This document shows, one piece after another, positions 9,346-19,556 of a DNA stretch of 64,000 bases. The DNA is from Hygrophila difformis (lineage: Eukaryota; Streptophyta; Magnoliopsida; Lamiales; Acanthaceae): contig JAOANR010000011.1 in the NCBI GenBank assembly GCA_030278955.1, positions 29,702,403 to 29,766,402 on the forward strand, in the 5' to 3' direction. A program made the position numbers and the translations under genes. Each line of letters begins with the position of its first letter. Within the stretch, counting starts at the first letter, position 1. The notes under the pieces are model-generated. The model ran no database searches. It saw only the letters and a list, made by a program, of their open reading frames with translations, and was not told where the DNA came from.

Positions 9346-9599
9346 CCAGTGTTGAAAAATCCGAATTTGAAATCCTTTGTCCTCCGAACATCTTCTTTCT
9401 TCATTTTAATGCCTGAAACATCATTGCAATGTATTAGAATTGCCAAAGTCTTATTAAAAAGCATAAAACAAGGTAAATTGAACTCAAATATGCTCAATTT
9501 AATCAGTCTTATTAATATTTACAAAGCACGTGAAATGTACACTAAAAAGTAGTATAATAGGGTCACATGCATGCAATTTAGGTTCATTTTAACACAATT

Positions 9600-9840
9600 T
9601 AAACTCATTTAAATGTGGTTTCACAGGGTGCATCAAAAATCAATACCGGCCTTACCATCACCTACATCGAGTATCCATTTTGCAAATTTTCTGTCATATA
9701 TAAATTTTATTGTAAACAACATTTCTTATATTATCTAAAGTTAATCATTCTTAATTGCATATTAATACTTTGAGCCACATCTTGCTAGTGACACAAAATA
9801 TTGCAATATAACTATTCATAGCTAAAAACTGATTTTGGAA
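9600..9840 (-). pseudogene. Helitron/PIF1-like helicase relic, copy 1
   Basis: On the minus strand an apparent acceptor (TATATGACAG) is followed by a fragment reading FAKWILDVGDGK, typical of the PIF1-like helicase of plant Helitrons, then a stop. About 190 bp upstream of the fragment is alignable with 44735-44920, including the segment around GTAAACAACATTTCTTATA. This is a short, decayed exon piece. The AT-rich stretches 9346-9599 and 9841-10058 hold nothing else I can name. Confidence 0.55.
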
Positions 9841-10058
9841 GATAAAGTCAAACATTCTTTAAGGATTAGCATGCATTGAATTTTGTTTATAATCATAGCA
9901 AAACAAAGTACAAGTTGAAATTTTCTCATCTAAAATCGAATGAGCAATTTGGTTAAATTAGATAGGCTCATAATCATTCTACCAATCAAGAATTTTTTAC
10001 TTTCATAGTTTCCTGAAAATTAGTTTAACCTCAATAATATGGTTCCGCATCTTGGTTA

Positions 10059-10063
10059 CTATC
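10059..10063. other. Target-site duplication CTATC, left side of element A
   Basis: CTATC here and at 44282-44286 flank the TG...CA ends of element A. Confidence 0.9.
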
Positions 10064-12176
10064 TGTAACACCCCGGATTTGATAACCCAGGCCGGGGTGC
10101 CACCGCCACACCTCTCTAGCAAGACACGATTCTCCGAGCTTGCTACAGAGATGCAAGGCTATGGGTTTTGGAAAAAGTTTTAAAAACAAGTCCGGAATTG
10201 CTTAAAATAATAAAATATTATCCACACATGTAATAATAATAATAATAAATTTGCAGCGGAAATTTAAAGATAGGGCCGACATGGCCAAAACTCGGGTTAA
10301 CAAGCCCGTATGCAAGTCATGTAAAATAACTAAATGTCCAAAGTGATCCCCCGATGCATGATCATGCTCCGTACTCTGTAATAGAAAAATAAACAACAGG
10401 TTTTATCAGTATATAAAATACTGAGTAAGTTAATTCCTAACGTAACGATAAAGGGGTTTTAAAAATTTATTTAATTAATTTAAAATTATACTTTTACTCA
10501 GGCTTAATTGGAATATTAAAAATTCATAATCTTACTTGCAGCGGAAAACATGATTAATTTATTCAAGACGAAAGTGCATAATTAAAGGACTTAATTTAAA
10601 AGCGAAATTTAAAAGCATAATTTAAGAACGTAATTTAAATGCATAGTTTAAAACCATGGTAAATAAGATTTAAGCATAGTTAAACACTCACACAAGTCTT
10701 TTATATTTTTATCCCGTAAACTAAGAAGAGGACACCACACCAGGGAGATCACTAACGAGGCAATCTCAGTAATCATAACCAGATAGCCGGTGAACCGGCG
10801 GCCGCAGCCATATTAGTATTGACTGCCGTTTTGGCTAGCCATGTATATCTACCGTCAATTTGACAGGCATGTATATCAACTATCATTTGACAGGCCTTTC
10901 AAACGGTTTCACTGCCACTCGGGCAGGCCGTGTATTTCCCACTGCCGATTTGGCAGGCCATGTGCACAACTGCCGTTTTGGCATAGTAAGGAGATCACTA
11001 ACGAGGCAATCTCAATAATCGTAGGACCACTAACGAGGCAGTCCAAATAAAGCGCAGCGCGCGAGATCACTAACGAGGCAATCTCAGATAGTAAGGAGAC
11101 CACTAACGAGGCAGTCTCAAAAGATAATGATAGCATGAAGATCGGCTCAGCCTAGTGAACGGGATTTTTTGAAAGTTCGTATTTCAATGTTATCAAATGA
11201 TCGATATCGCGTTTTCATAGTTTGAGTTTTCTCAAGTTCGAAAAATCCGATTCGCGGCAGTTTACGCCTTTCTTAATTAAAAATTCGTCTTTACACCAAA
11301 AATTCTAAAATTTTTACAGTAGTTCAAAAGCACACACACGAACAACTTTCATGTTTTAAGTTTTTGGAAATAAGGTTCCGAAGTGAGTCAAATTTCGAGT
11401 TCTTTGCAAAAGAAAATTCCTGTCTCAAAAACTGGTTTCATCGCAGGTTCGTGCGATGCCGATTAAAAATTCATTTCAAAATCAATCGATGCGAAAGTTT
11501 TACAGTAGATGCAAAACACGTTAAGGAACAACTTCCATGTTTTAAGAATTTGGGGATAATGAATTTTAGATGCTCAAAAATCGACCACAACACACTGTAC
11601 ACGCGCGGACTCCGAAGGGGTTTTGAAACAGTTCTGAAATTTGGCCACTTTGACATATCAAATGAACTCCAAAATTCATGAAATTTTATACACATAAACT
11701 AGACATAATTGCCTACAACTTTTGTTTAGAAACGCAAGTCTAATTCATTCTTTAAACGGGTGAAGAACATGCATCAAGTCGGGTCATGAAAACTGTCAGG
11801 ATTCCAGATTTGGCGATTCAACTTTTGACGACTTTTTGGCATATCAAACGTGGTTCAAAAATTATGAAATTTTTCAGGGATAAACTAGACACAATCATCT
11901 ACAACTTTTATGTTTTCACCCAAGATTATTTTTGAACATAAAGGATCGAAAAGCGCACAACAAGTTCGACTACAAAATCTGTCAACATTTCGGTTAAATC
12001 ACAGTCTGTTTCAGAGGGTTTTTGAGTATGCAAACCTTAACGAAAATGCGTGAAATTTTACAGACACAATATTTGGACAGTTAGCTACAACTTTTGCTTT
12101 TACATAAAAGTTTAGTTTTGAAGGATTCAATTAGAAAAGCGCCAAGGAACTCGAACATGAAATTCTGTCAGTTTCT
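10064..12176 (-). repeat. Element A 3' LTR, piece 1
   Basis: Begins TGTAACACCCC and matches 40523 onward nearly base for base. Contains the hairpin array 10740-11130. Ends at TTTCT, the target duplicated by element B. Confidence 0.93.
10740..11130 (-). repeat. Hairpin array in A LTR
   Basis: Two hairpin types. Type 1: invariant CACTAACGAGGCA framed by GAGAT/ATCTC, GGAC/GTCC or GAGAC/GTCTC. Type 2: CTGCC/GGCAG or similar stems in ACTGCCGTTTTGGC, CTGCCACTCGGGCAG and CTGCCGATTTGGCAG. Between them is the GCCGG-TGAA-CCGGC hairpin joined to GGCCGC. The second copy is at 41213-41590. Confidence 0.75.
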
Positions 12177-12770
12177 GCACTTGGGGGAAATTATTTATGA
12201 ACATTTTAAATTTCTGCATCGTACTGTTTTTACCGGGTCTGTTAAACCCGAGGATTTGGCCATGTTGGCCGTGATTTTGCTTTCCGCTGCACTTCCTTTA
12301 TTTACCTTTCGCGCATGATGATTACTACTATCGTATTAAGTATTATAAATTTCCGGACTAAATCTTGAAATGTTTTTAAATCTTTTCATACCCACAAGCC
12401 TTGCATTTCCTTAGCAAGCTCGGGAAGCCGTGTCTTACTAGGGAATTGCGGCGGTGACATCCCGGCCTGGGTTATCAAATCCGGGGATGTCACCGCCGCA
12501 ATTCCCTAGTAAGACACGGCTTCCCGAGCTTGCTAAGGAAATGCAAGGCTTGTGGGTATGAAAAGATTTAAAAACATTTCAAGATTTAGTCCGGAAATTT
12601 ATAATACTTAATACGATAGTAGTAATCATCATGCGCGAAAGGTAAATAAAGGAAGTGCAGCGGAAAGCAAAATCACGGCCAACATGGCCAAATCCTCGGG
12701 TTTAACAGACCCGGTAAAAACAGTACGATGCAGAAATTTAAAATGTTCATAAATAATTTCCCCCAAGTGC
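12177..12770. repeat. Perfect 287-bp palindrome with 20-bp spacer at the end of element B
   Basis: Arms 12177-12463 and 12484-12770 are reverse complements; blocks compared by eye over most of the arm agree with no mismatch. The spacer 12464-12483 is the reverse complement of LTR positions 11-30. The terminal LTR bases up to about position 7 are missing, and a GGG microhomology marks the switch. The outer end joins TTTCT directly. Confidence 0.9.
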
Positions 12771-15276
12771 ATGCGTATGCGTCACTCGACATACTCTGTA
12801 AAAGAAAAATGACAACGGTTGTCAGTATAAAAATATACTGAGTAAGTTAATCCCTAACTAACAAATAAAAGGGGTTACAAGTGTTTAAACTAAAGATTTC
12901 GCTTATCGTACGAGAATTTAAAAATACATGATTTATTAGCAGCGGAAAATTATGATTAAAGAACTTAATTTAAAAAGCGTAATCTAAAGCATAATTTAAG
13001 ATGCATAAAAATTTAAATACGTAATTAAAGACATGATAAATACGATTTAAGCATAATGAAACACTCACACGAGTCTTTTGCTTTTCATCCCGTAAACTAA
13101 GAAGAGGACACCATACCGGGAGATCACTAACGAGGCAATCTCAACATAGGACCACTAACGAGGCAGTCCAAACAATGGGAGACCACTAACGAGGCAGTCT
13201 CAAAGATAGTAGGACCACTAACGAGGCGATCCACAAAGATAGTAGGACCACTAACGAGGCGATCCACAAAGATAGTAGGACCACTAACGAGGCGATCCAC
13301 AAAGATAGTAGGACCACTAACGAGGCGATCCACAAATACAGCGCGCGAGATCACTAACGAGGCAATCTCAGATAGTAAGGAGACCACTAACGAGGCAGTC
13401 TCAAAGATAATGATAGTATGAAGATCGGCTCAGCCTAGTGAACGGGATTTTTCGAAAGTTCGTATTTCAAAGTTATCAAAGGATCGATATCGCGTTTTCA
13501 TAGTTCGAGTTTTCTCAAGTTCGAAAAATCCTATTCGAGGCAATTCACGCCTTTCTTAATTTAAAATTCGTTTTTCCTCCAAAAATTCTGAAACTTGGCC
13601 AGTAATTCAAAAACACACACACGAACAACTTTCATGTTTTAAGTTTTTGGAAATAAGGTTCCGAAGTGAGTTGAAATTTGAGTTTATTGCAAAGAATAAT
13701 TTACGTCTTAAAAACTGTTTTCGTCACAGGTTCGTGTAACGCCGATTAAAAATTCATTTCAAAACCAATCGATGTGAAATTTTTACAGTAACTACACGAC
13801 ACATTAAGGAACAACTTTCATGTTTTAAGTTTTTGGAAATAATGAATTCTTGGTACTCAAAAATCGTGTGCAACACACTGTATACTCATGGCCCTTAAAA
13901 CGAATTCAAAACAGTTCTAAAAACTTGGCCGATTGACATATCAAATGAACACCAAAATTCGTGAAATTTTGTAGGCATAATCTAGACACAATTATCTACA
14001 ACTTTTGTTTAGAAATGCAAAGTTAAATCATTCGAAAAATGGGTGAAAAACATGCATCAAGTTGAATGAAGGAATCTGTCACAGATTTGAAACGTTCGGT
14101 TTGATACAGAAAGTTCATGGTGAAAATTGGGATAGCAAAACTTAATGTCAATGGCTGAAATTTGGACACAAGATAGATAAAGGTGTTAGGAACAACTTTT
14201 ATGTTGAAAAGTTTTCGGTTTGAATTCCCGAAGGTCGAGTTTTTGGCGAGTCTTTAAAATTGGACGAAAATAGGGTTTTTGAAAACCGATTTTTGTTACA
14301 AGCCTATATCTCGAGATTTAAACAACAAACAACCGCAAAAATTTGTGAGTAAGGTTTTAACTTACTTAGTTAGAGGATGGGGTCGCTGGCTTGGGTTTCC
14401 GGACGTCCTAGGGTCACGACGAACGGCCAACTTCTCCGATCGCTTTTTGTTCGTTCTCCGACGGGAAATCGTAGTAAGGAAAAAGGGTTAGAATATGAGT
14501 TTCTGAGATCTATGGACGAATTGAAACATTGCACAATGGCTTACCAAGAGTCTAGAGGGCAGGGCTTGGTTCCTTTTTGCCTTGTCGTCGCCGGAATACT
14601 CGCCGGAAAGTGGATTCGGAGGGGTTTTGGACTTGGAGAGAAAATTGAGGGTGGAGGCTGGTATGTTTCTGAAAACTTAGGGTTTGGGACGCCCTATTAC
14701 CGTCCTATAGCCTTCCCTAAGGCTGGGATTCGGTTGCCATGGTTAGGGGTATGGTTTTTGGCAAGAAAATCACCATGGAAGGAAAGTTTACACTTTCAGC
14801 ACCTCTGGCGCGCTGGTGGCGCGCACCTAAGTTTTGTCCGCGCGGAGCACGCGTGCCAGGCCTGGCGTCGCGACGCCCTTGGCCGCGCGGTGGCCGCGCG
14901 GCGGCGCGCGGACAGCGCGGGCCGCCGGACCGGCCGGTTCGGCTCCGCGTGTTCCGTCGGGTCTTCCCTCGCTTTCCCCTATCGGTTTTCTACGTGTTAG
15001 CTCGATTCTCTGGGGCGTCTTCGTTGCGGAATCTTCTCCTTAATCTTGTTACGAGTCCGGCTTATCGCTCGCAACATTTCCGGGTCCTACTTAGCCTAGT
15101 CTAAATTGGTTTCAACATCCCCTATCGTCCTTGTGGTCTAATTCGTGATGTATTTTGTGATTTATTTCGTGACTGAACTTAGAAATTAGTTCTAAGCTGC
15201 CTACGTACCCTGTGAAGGGATCAAGTCATGACGTAGTTCAAAACAATTTGAATTTGTTTTTCCTCGGGTGTTACAT
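12484..15276 (-). repeat. Element B 3' LTR (about 30 bp short at its end)
   Basis: Matches 19587-22381 with only a few differences (for example one G/A at about 13080 and one-base indels near 14835 and 14920). Carries a hairpin array (13118-13402) and a CGCG-rich block (about 14810-14950). The long plus-strand reading frames in it recur in the other LTR only because LTR copies are duplicates. Confidence 0.93.
13118..13402 (-). repeat. Hairpin array in B LTR (nine CACTAACGAGGCR units)
   Basis: Units with stems GAGAT/ATCTC, GGAC/GTCC and GAGAC/GTCTC, then four tandem ~33-bp copies of AGATAGTAGGACCACTAACG with a weaker GGAC/ATCC stem, then GAGAT/ATCTC and GAGAC/GTCTC. The second copy is at 20220-20510. 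Confidence 0.8.
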
Positions 15277-15296
15277 CCTCCCCCCCTTAAGAATAC
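15277..15296 (-). promoter_or_regulatory. Polypurine tract of element B
   Basis: Read on the minus strand: CTTAAGGGGGGGAGGA directly before TGTAACACCCGAGG. Primes plus-strand DNA. Confidence 0.85.
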
Positions 15297-15298
15297 AG

Positions 15299-15577
15299 TT
15301 ATGTCCCCATAACTGTGGTCGGGTCGTCTTGGAAGAGGGTAGGGTAACGTTGCCTCATGTCGGCTTCCAATTCCCAGGTTGCCGTCTCCGTCTCGTGGTT
15401 GGACCACAGGACCTTGACCATCTTTACAGTTTTATTCCTTGTCACCCTTTCCTTGTAGTCGAGTATTTGCACCGGGGTTTCTTCATAGGTCAAGTCATCA
15501 TCCAATTCGATTACGTCCGGTTGGAGTACATGCGACGTGTCGGGCACATACTTCTTTAGTTGGGGGTCGTGGAACAC
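15299..15577 (-). pseudogene. pol: Chromodomain-end fragment of pol, element B
   Basis: Reads QLKKYVPDTSHVLQPDVIEL, then TYEETPVQILDYKERVTRN, KVLWSNHETETATWELEAD and RQRYPTLF: the post-integrase linker and chromodomain of a chromovirus pol, ending at the same VMGT as element C. RT, RNase H and integrase are missing. The ATG at 15577 is internal to the original protein. Chromodomains steer integration to marked chromatin. Kept either by chance next to the cis-acting 3' end or because a chromodomain-only product is useful (speculative). Confidence 0.85.
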
Positions 15578-15849
15578 ATTGTGGTCACGAGTAAACGGTG
15601 GTGGGGTCGTTAGTTAACATGCCGCTCTCATTTCCCTACGGAATTTCTTAGGGTCCCTAGGTATTTACGTCCCGGGGGTTTCCCGTAGTCCTGCGAAAGG
15701 AGGGCGTGAGGCAATTCCGCCGTCCTTGCCCGGAATAATGCCAGGCGATGCTCCATGTCGACGTATTTCTCTGTCAATGTATGCCCGGGTTCAGTGAGAA
15801 GCGTATAGCGAAAGAGATTGAGCAGAACCGGAAAGATAAAACTCCACCC
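15578..15849 (-). other. Unrecognised internal remnant of element B
   Basis: Moderately GC-rich; the minus strand stays open for about 115 codons (15975-15628) but shows no domain I recognise and overlaps the promoter region of the antisense gene. Possibly scrambled pol sequence. Confidence 0.4.
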
Positions 15850-16041
15850 GGGTCTCGCGCGGTGGCCGCGCGTTGGCGCGCGGGGAGCGCGCGGCAACCC
15901 CTGTTCGAAAAAAATAGGGCTCGCGCTCCGCGCGAGCCACTTCCCCCATTTCTCATCCGAGAACACACCCCCCAACTCTCTCTAAATCCGGCGAGTTACC
16001 TTCTTGTTTGCTCGATTTCGACTTCAATTCCACTCATCTAG
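15850..16041 (+). promoter_or_regulatory. GC-rich promoter region and first exon of antisense gene (element B)
   Basis: CGCG-rich block, then the hairpin GGCTCGCG/CGCGAGCC at 15918-15938, then a pyrimidine-rich leader (CCCCCCAACTCTCTCTAAAT) without an ATG, ending in the donor CTAG^GTACGA. The spacing hairpin-to-donor, 103 bp, equals element C. Confidence 0.55.
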
Positions 16042-16663
16042 GTACGAGTCTACTAAACCCACTTACTAATTTCAACTTTTATGTTTTGGATGACTTGATT
16101 TGTGTAGAGATTTAGGAAATTAGGGTTTGTGTACAAAAATTGGGGGTTTGTGATTTTTAGGCTTGATTTGTGCAATTTAGCAAGTGTATGTGGCAATTGT
16201 TGTTACCCCTATTGCCTTGCCTACGTTTATGTTATAATGTGTTTATGTTTCTGGCAAATTCTTATTGAATTCGAATCCTTAGAAAGGCTATGAAGTTACT
16301 GGTGCTTGGTTGCTGTTGGGGTGTGATTATTGGTTTGTTCCCTCGTTGTTTAGTGCTGTAGGATTTGCCGTATGGTTATTAGAATGATTGTTTCGCTCTG
16401 TGGGCGATTTCCGTGTGTTGTTAGTAACTTAGGTTTTGGTTTATTGTGCACATAACGTGTTCGACGAAATGCCACATAGGGTTTAGGCACTAGTTTTAGC
16501 ATATTCTTTGTCTAGGTCACCTCCTGGTTGGTCTTAGTAAACGGTAGGATTTGTTGTTCTTACGGTACATTCACGTTGGGATTATATATTAATGCCCTAT
16601 TCGTATTTTCGCTTGACTTCTGTGTGGGACTTAGCCTTATAATTGGTGTTTGGTAACTTGCAG
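16042..16663 (+). other. Probable 5'-UTR intron of antisense gene (element B)
   Basis: Donor G^GTACGAG at 16042 and acceptor AACTTGCAG^GATG at 16663; 622 bp, T-rich, no gene inside. Position relative to the start codon is as in element C. An intron survives RNA-mediated copying because the genomic RNA is transcribed from the other strand. Confidence 0.6.
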
Positions 16664-16664
16664 G

Positions 16665-17999
16665 ATGTTGCTCTTTTTGTGGGTCGTTTTGGCGTCTCTC
16701 ATGTGTCCTCCGAGGACTAGGAGACGGGTTGCTGATGAGGCTGGCCCCAGTCATGCTGCTCCGGCGATGCCGAATTTTGACGAGAGCGAGTCTGAGGAGG
16801 ATGAGGCGCAGAGGGGCCCACGTCTCAGGGGCCTCCCGGACGAGGTGCGTCCTCACCGGCATGACAGGTTCCGGTTTAGGACGAGGGCTGCCCAGGACTT
16901 TTATTTCGACGAGCTTCGTCGAAACAGGTCTTACGTCCCTGAGAGAGGCATATATCCTCTTCATATGGGCGATGACAGGGTCAGTGCGGTCTTGGAGTAT
17001 TTACAGTGGACTGGTCTGGCACGTCACCCCGAGGGCGTCGCCTCCGGTTATTTGGCTATGGAGGTTATTGCCAACATCGGCGGTCTCGGGGAGGGTGACG
17101 ATCTATCCCGAGTATGGGTCCGTGGTCGTTATCTCGACTTCAGTGCTCGGGCGATCAACGTCTATTTTGGCTTGCCCGACGATGGCGTGTTCCGGCCCCA
17201 GCCTGAGGGGCGCGTTCTTGCTCCTGCGTGGAACACCTTATGTACCTTAGTGCCTCCTGCGTTCGAGCACAGTCATGAGCTTCGTTTGACGTCGATGGAC
17301 TCCCCTTGGCGAGAGCTCGCTCAGCTATGGTTCGGGCGTGTCCGGCCGATGTCCCGGAGCCACATTGTCTTGGATCACGTCTACGAGACCATTTGCTTCA
17401 TCGCGCGGGACGGTAGGGTGAATGTAGGGGCTTGCATCGAGGACAACTTGCGGGGTATGCGCAGAGGACGAGGGAGTAGGGTGATTACCCATGTTCACCT
17501 CATCTGTGGGTTGTGCGCGGCACAGGGGATTCGCACTACACCGGAGACAGATCCGTACGACCTAGCACCTGGCCGTTGCTACCGTATTCCGTCTTATGCT
17601 GAGCGGCGTAGCGCCTTACGTCGTGGGGCTCCCCGTGCTGTACTTCGCCCGCAGCCTGATGACGGCGGCCTGATCCTCGTTGTACCACCGGAGCAGCCAC
17701 CCCCTCCTCCGGTGGTTCCACCTCCCGCTGGGGCACCTCCTGCCGTGGCACCTCAGGGGCAGGAGATGATTCAGATGCTGCAGATGATGCAGGAGATGCG
17801 GGTCGGTATGGATGCCGGGTTTGCAGCTGGGCAGGCTCGTTATGACGCCCTCGACGCTAGGTTGGACCTCTATCAGACCCGCATGGACTCGTTTGCTACG
17901 AGGCAGGCTCAGCAGCAGGCCACTATGTCCGACATGTACGCCTATGTGCGGCAGATGGACGACTTCATGCGCCGACAGTTCCCGCCTCCCGATCAGTGA
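16665..17999 (+). CDS. Intact antisense 'putative plant transposon protein' gene (444 aa)
   Basis: Function unknown; it is transcribed against element B. Residues 1-15 are hydrophobic (MLLFLWVVLASLM), possibly a short signal/anchor, or translation starts at Met-13 before CPPRTRRR. An acidic stretch (DESESEEDE) follows at about 35-50. A central domain at about 75-300 includes FDELRRNRSYVPERGIYP, VWVRGRYLDFSARAINVYFG, MDSPWRELAQLWFGRV and SRVITHVHLICG, and resembles the plant 'putative plant transposon protein' domain (PF20167, from memory). Then come a Pro-rich linker (PPPPPVVPPPAGAPP) and a C-terminal coiled coil (QARYDALDARLDLYQTRMD) ending RRQFPPPDQ. The start is the first ATG after the inferred acceptor. 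The open frame and close match to the element C copy argue for a working gene. Confidence 0.8.
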   Translation: MLLFLWVVLASLMCPPRTRRRVADEAGPSHAAPAMPNFDESESEEDEAQRGPRLRGLPDEVRPHRHDRFRFRTRAAQDFYFDELRRNRSYVPERGIYPLHMGDDRVSAVLEYLQWTGLARHPEGVASGYLAMEVIANIGGLGEGDDLSRVWVRGRYLDFSARAINVYFGLPDDGVFRPQPEGRVLAPAWNTLCTLVPPAFEHSHELRLTSMDSPWRELAQLWFGRVRPMSRSHIVLDHVYETICFIARDGRVNVGACIEDNLRGMRRGRGSRVITHVHLICGLCAAQGIRTTPETDPYDLAPGRCYRIPSYAERRSALRRGAPRAVLRPQPDDGGLILVVPPEQPPPPPVVPPPAGAPPAVAPQGQEMIQMLQMMQEMRVGMDAGFAAGQARYDALDARLDLYQTRMDSFATRQAQQQATMSDMYAYVRQMDDFMRRQFPPPDQ

Positions 18000-18838
18000 T
18001 GTCTCCTTTTGGTTTCGTGTTTTCGCTTAGGTTTTGCGTTTAGACGCGCTTTGTTTAGGCTCCTCCTTATGAGAACGTTTCTGTTGTCTGGGATTTGTGG
18101 TTTATATTTTCGTTGTGTTATTGCTTAGTTATGTGTTTGACATGTGTTAGTAGTCTACTGCTGTTTAGAAACATGGTTCAATTGTTCTGCCTATTTTATG
18201 GTTTGAGATGTCCTGGATTTACTGTTACCTTCCTATCGTATCTACATGTGTGTGGGTTGCCCAACAATACTTGCACTGTTGCTTGACTAAACCGCTTCAA
18301 GGAACTTAGATAAACTAGTGTGATGAGATATAAGGGGTAGAGTTTATATGTGGAGTGTATATAGTTGCTCTTAAGGGGATTTTTTTTTTTTTTTTTTTTT
18401 TTGAGCGAAGATTAGCCTTTTAATAGGTATCAATTTATCAGGGTTTTCTTGTAAAGGTTGTTGGAATTTATTTATTTATATGTACATATTTACGTATTGT
18501 ATATATTTTATTATTATCTTTATTATTGTTATTTCCATTATTATTATTATTATTACATTTTTATTTTCATTTAATATTATTATTATTATTATTTTTTTTT
18601 TTTTAATTTTATCTTTTTTTTTTATTTTTATTTTTTTTTATTTTATTTTTTTTTTTAAATCTGTTCGGTTCTTTTTTTTTTTTTTTCCCTCCTTGATTAT
18701 GGTAGTTAAAGAACTAAATGAAATGCATGGAGTAAATTTAAATAGGCTTGTATTTTATTACTCAAGAATTTTGGTTTACAAGCATTCGAAATAGAAATAG
18801 CAATGGTGCATCAATATGGATCCCTAAATCTAGGGTGA
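18000..18838. repeat. T-rich, low-complexity spacer in element B
   Basis: 3' flank of the antisense gene. Contains a 23-base T run (18380-18402), ATT/TTA microsatellites (about 18500-18590) and long T runs (18590-18690). No gene seen. Confidence 0.7.
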
Positions 18839-19216
18839 CTAGGCAGGTATATCCTCGATGGGATCGTCCTCGTCGCTGGATATGTCAATGGGAATGGGCG
18901 TCCCCACCGGGCTCGGGCTCGGAGGGAAGATGTCGGCCTCTAGGCCCAGTAGCTCAGCTGCTAAGTGTCCTATTTGCATCATCAGTTCGTTATCCTTGTT
19001 TTGGAGCGCAACCACTAGTGTTTGGAGTTCGGCGACTTGGGCCTTGAGTTGGGTTATTTCGTGATGGTCAGCTTCCCTAAGATTTCTCAGATAGTCCACG
19101 TTACTCTCTAGATGCCCCACTCGAGCTTTAAAGTGATTGACATGCTGTTGGGACTCGAGGTATGCATTGGTCAGTTTCATCATCAGGTTGGTCATGTTCG
19201 CGTTCGGTTCGGCCAT
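18839..19216 (-). CDS. Sense coiled-coil ORF with acidic tail, element B (125 aa)
   Basis: First ORF after the primer site in the sense direction of element B. Residues about 5-85 are heptad-rich (VNHFKARVGHLESNVDYLRN, ITQLKAQVAELQTLVVALQN), followed by a Pro/Ser linker (PPSPSPVGTPIPI) and an acidic end (SSDEDDPIEDIPA). Same layout as the 199-aa ORF of element C, including the shared LREAD and DEDDPxED motifs, but with a shorter linker. No gag capsid, zinc knuckle or enzymatic motif. A role in binding the antisense-encoded protein or gag through the coiled coil is speculation. Confidence 0.75.
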   Translation of the reverse strand: MAEPNANMTNLMMKLTNAYLESQQHVNHFKARVGHLESNVDYLRNLREADHHEITQLKAQVAELQTLVVALQNKDNELMMQIGHLAAELLGLEADIFPPSPSPVGTPIPIDISSDEDDPIEDIPA

Positions 19217-19541
19217 CTATTGTCAACAAGGGAGGTTAGAGTTAGATGTTTTTCAGGCAAAGTTAAGATATGCATAAATTTAATTCTATATGCAACATGC
19301 AAGTGCAAGTCCCTTCCCCCATAAAATTTAGTTTAAAATAAATTGCTAAGGGTTGGGCCTCTATAGTGGGCCAAAATTTAATATTTCTTGGGCTAAGATT
19401 TGGGCTATGTAAAAAAAAAGGATTATAGATTTTTGGGCTAAAAATAGTACTAGTAGTCAAATAAATAATTTTAAAAGAAATAACACTTGGGCTTAAAAAT
19501 ATTGGTTTAAAATAATAGTAGTAGCTTTAAAAATTTTCCGG
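19217..19541 (-). other. Leader of element B
   Basis: AT-rich leader between primer site and coiled-coil ORF; no repeats or genes recognised. Confidence 0.6.
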
Positions 19542-19553
19542 GCTCTGATACCA
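19542..19553 (-). other. Primer-binding site (tRNA-Met), element B
   Basis: Minus strand reads TGGTATCAGAGC, three bases from the LTR end at 19557. Confidence 0.92.
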
Positions 19554-19556
19554 ACT

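Noticed and set aside
9087..9552. Small frames in the GC repeat on both strands
   Set aside because: Produced by the TGCGGCGCAT repeat; no conserved domain.
13118..13402. CRISPR-like regular repeats
   Set aside because: Units are contiguous hairpins in a plant LTR with repeated, not unique, spacers and no cas genes.
15628..15975. 115-codon minus-strand frame in element B
   Set aside because: Spans the GC-rich promoter region and a pol-poor remnant; no recognisable domain.
18480..18794. Frame rich in Ile/Phe on the plus strand
   Set aside because: Low-complexity ATT/T-run translation, not a membrane protein.
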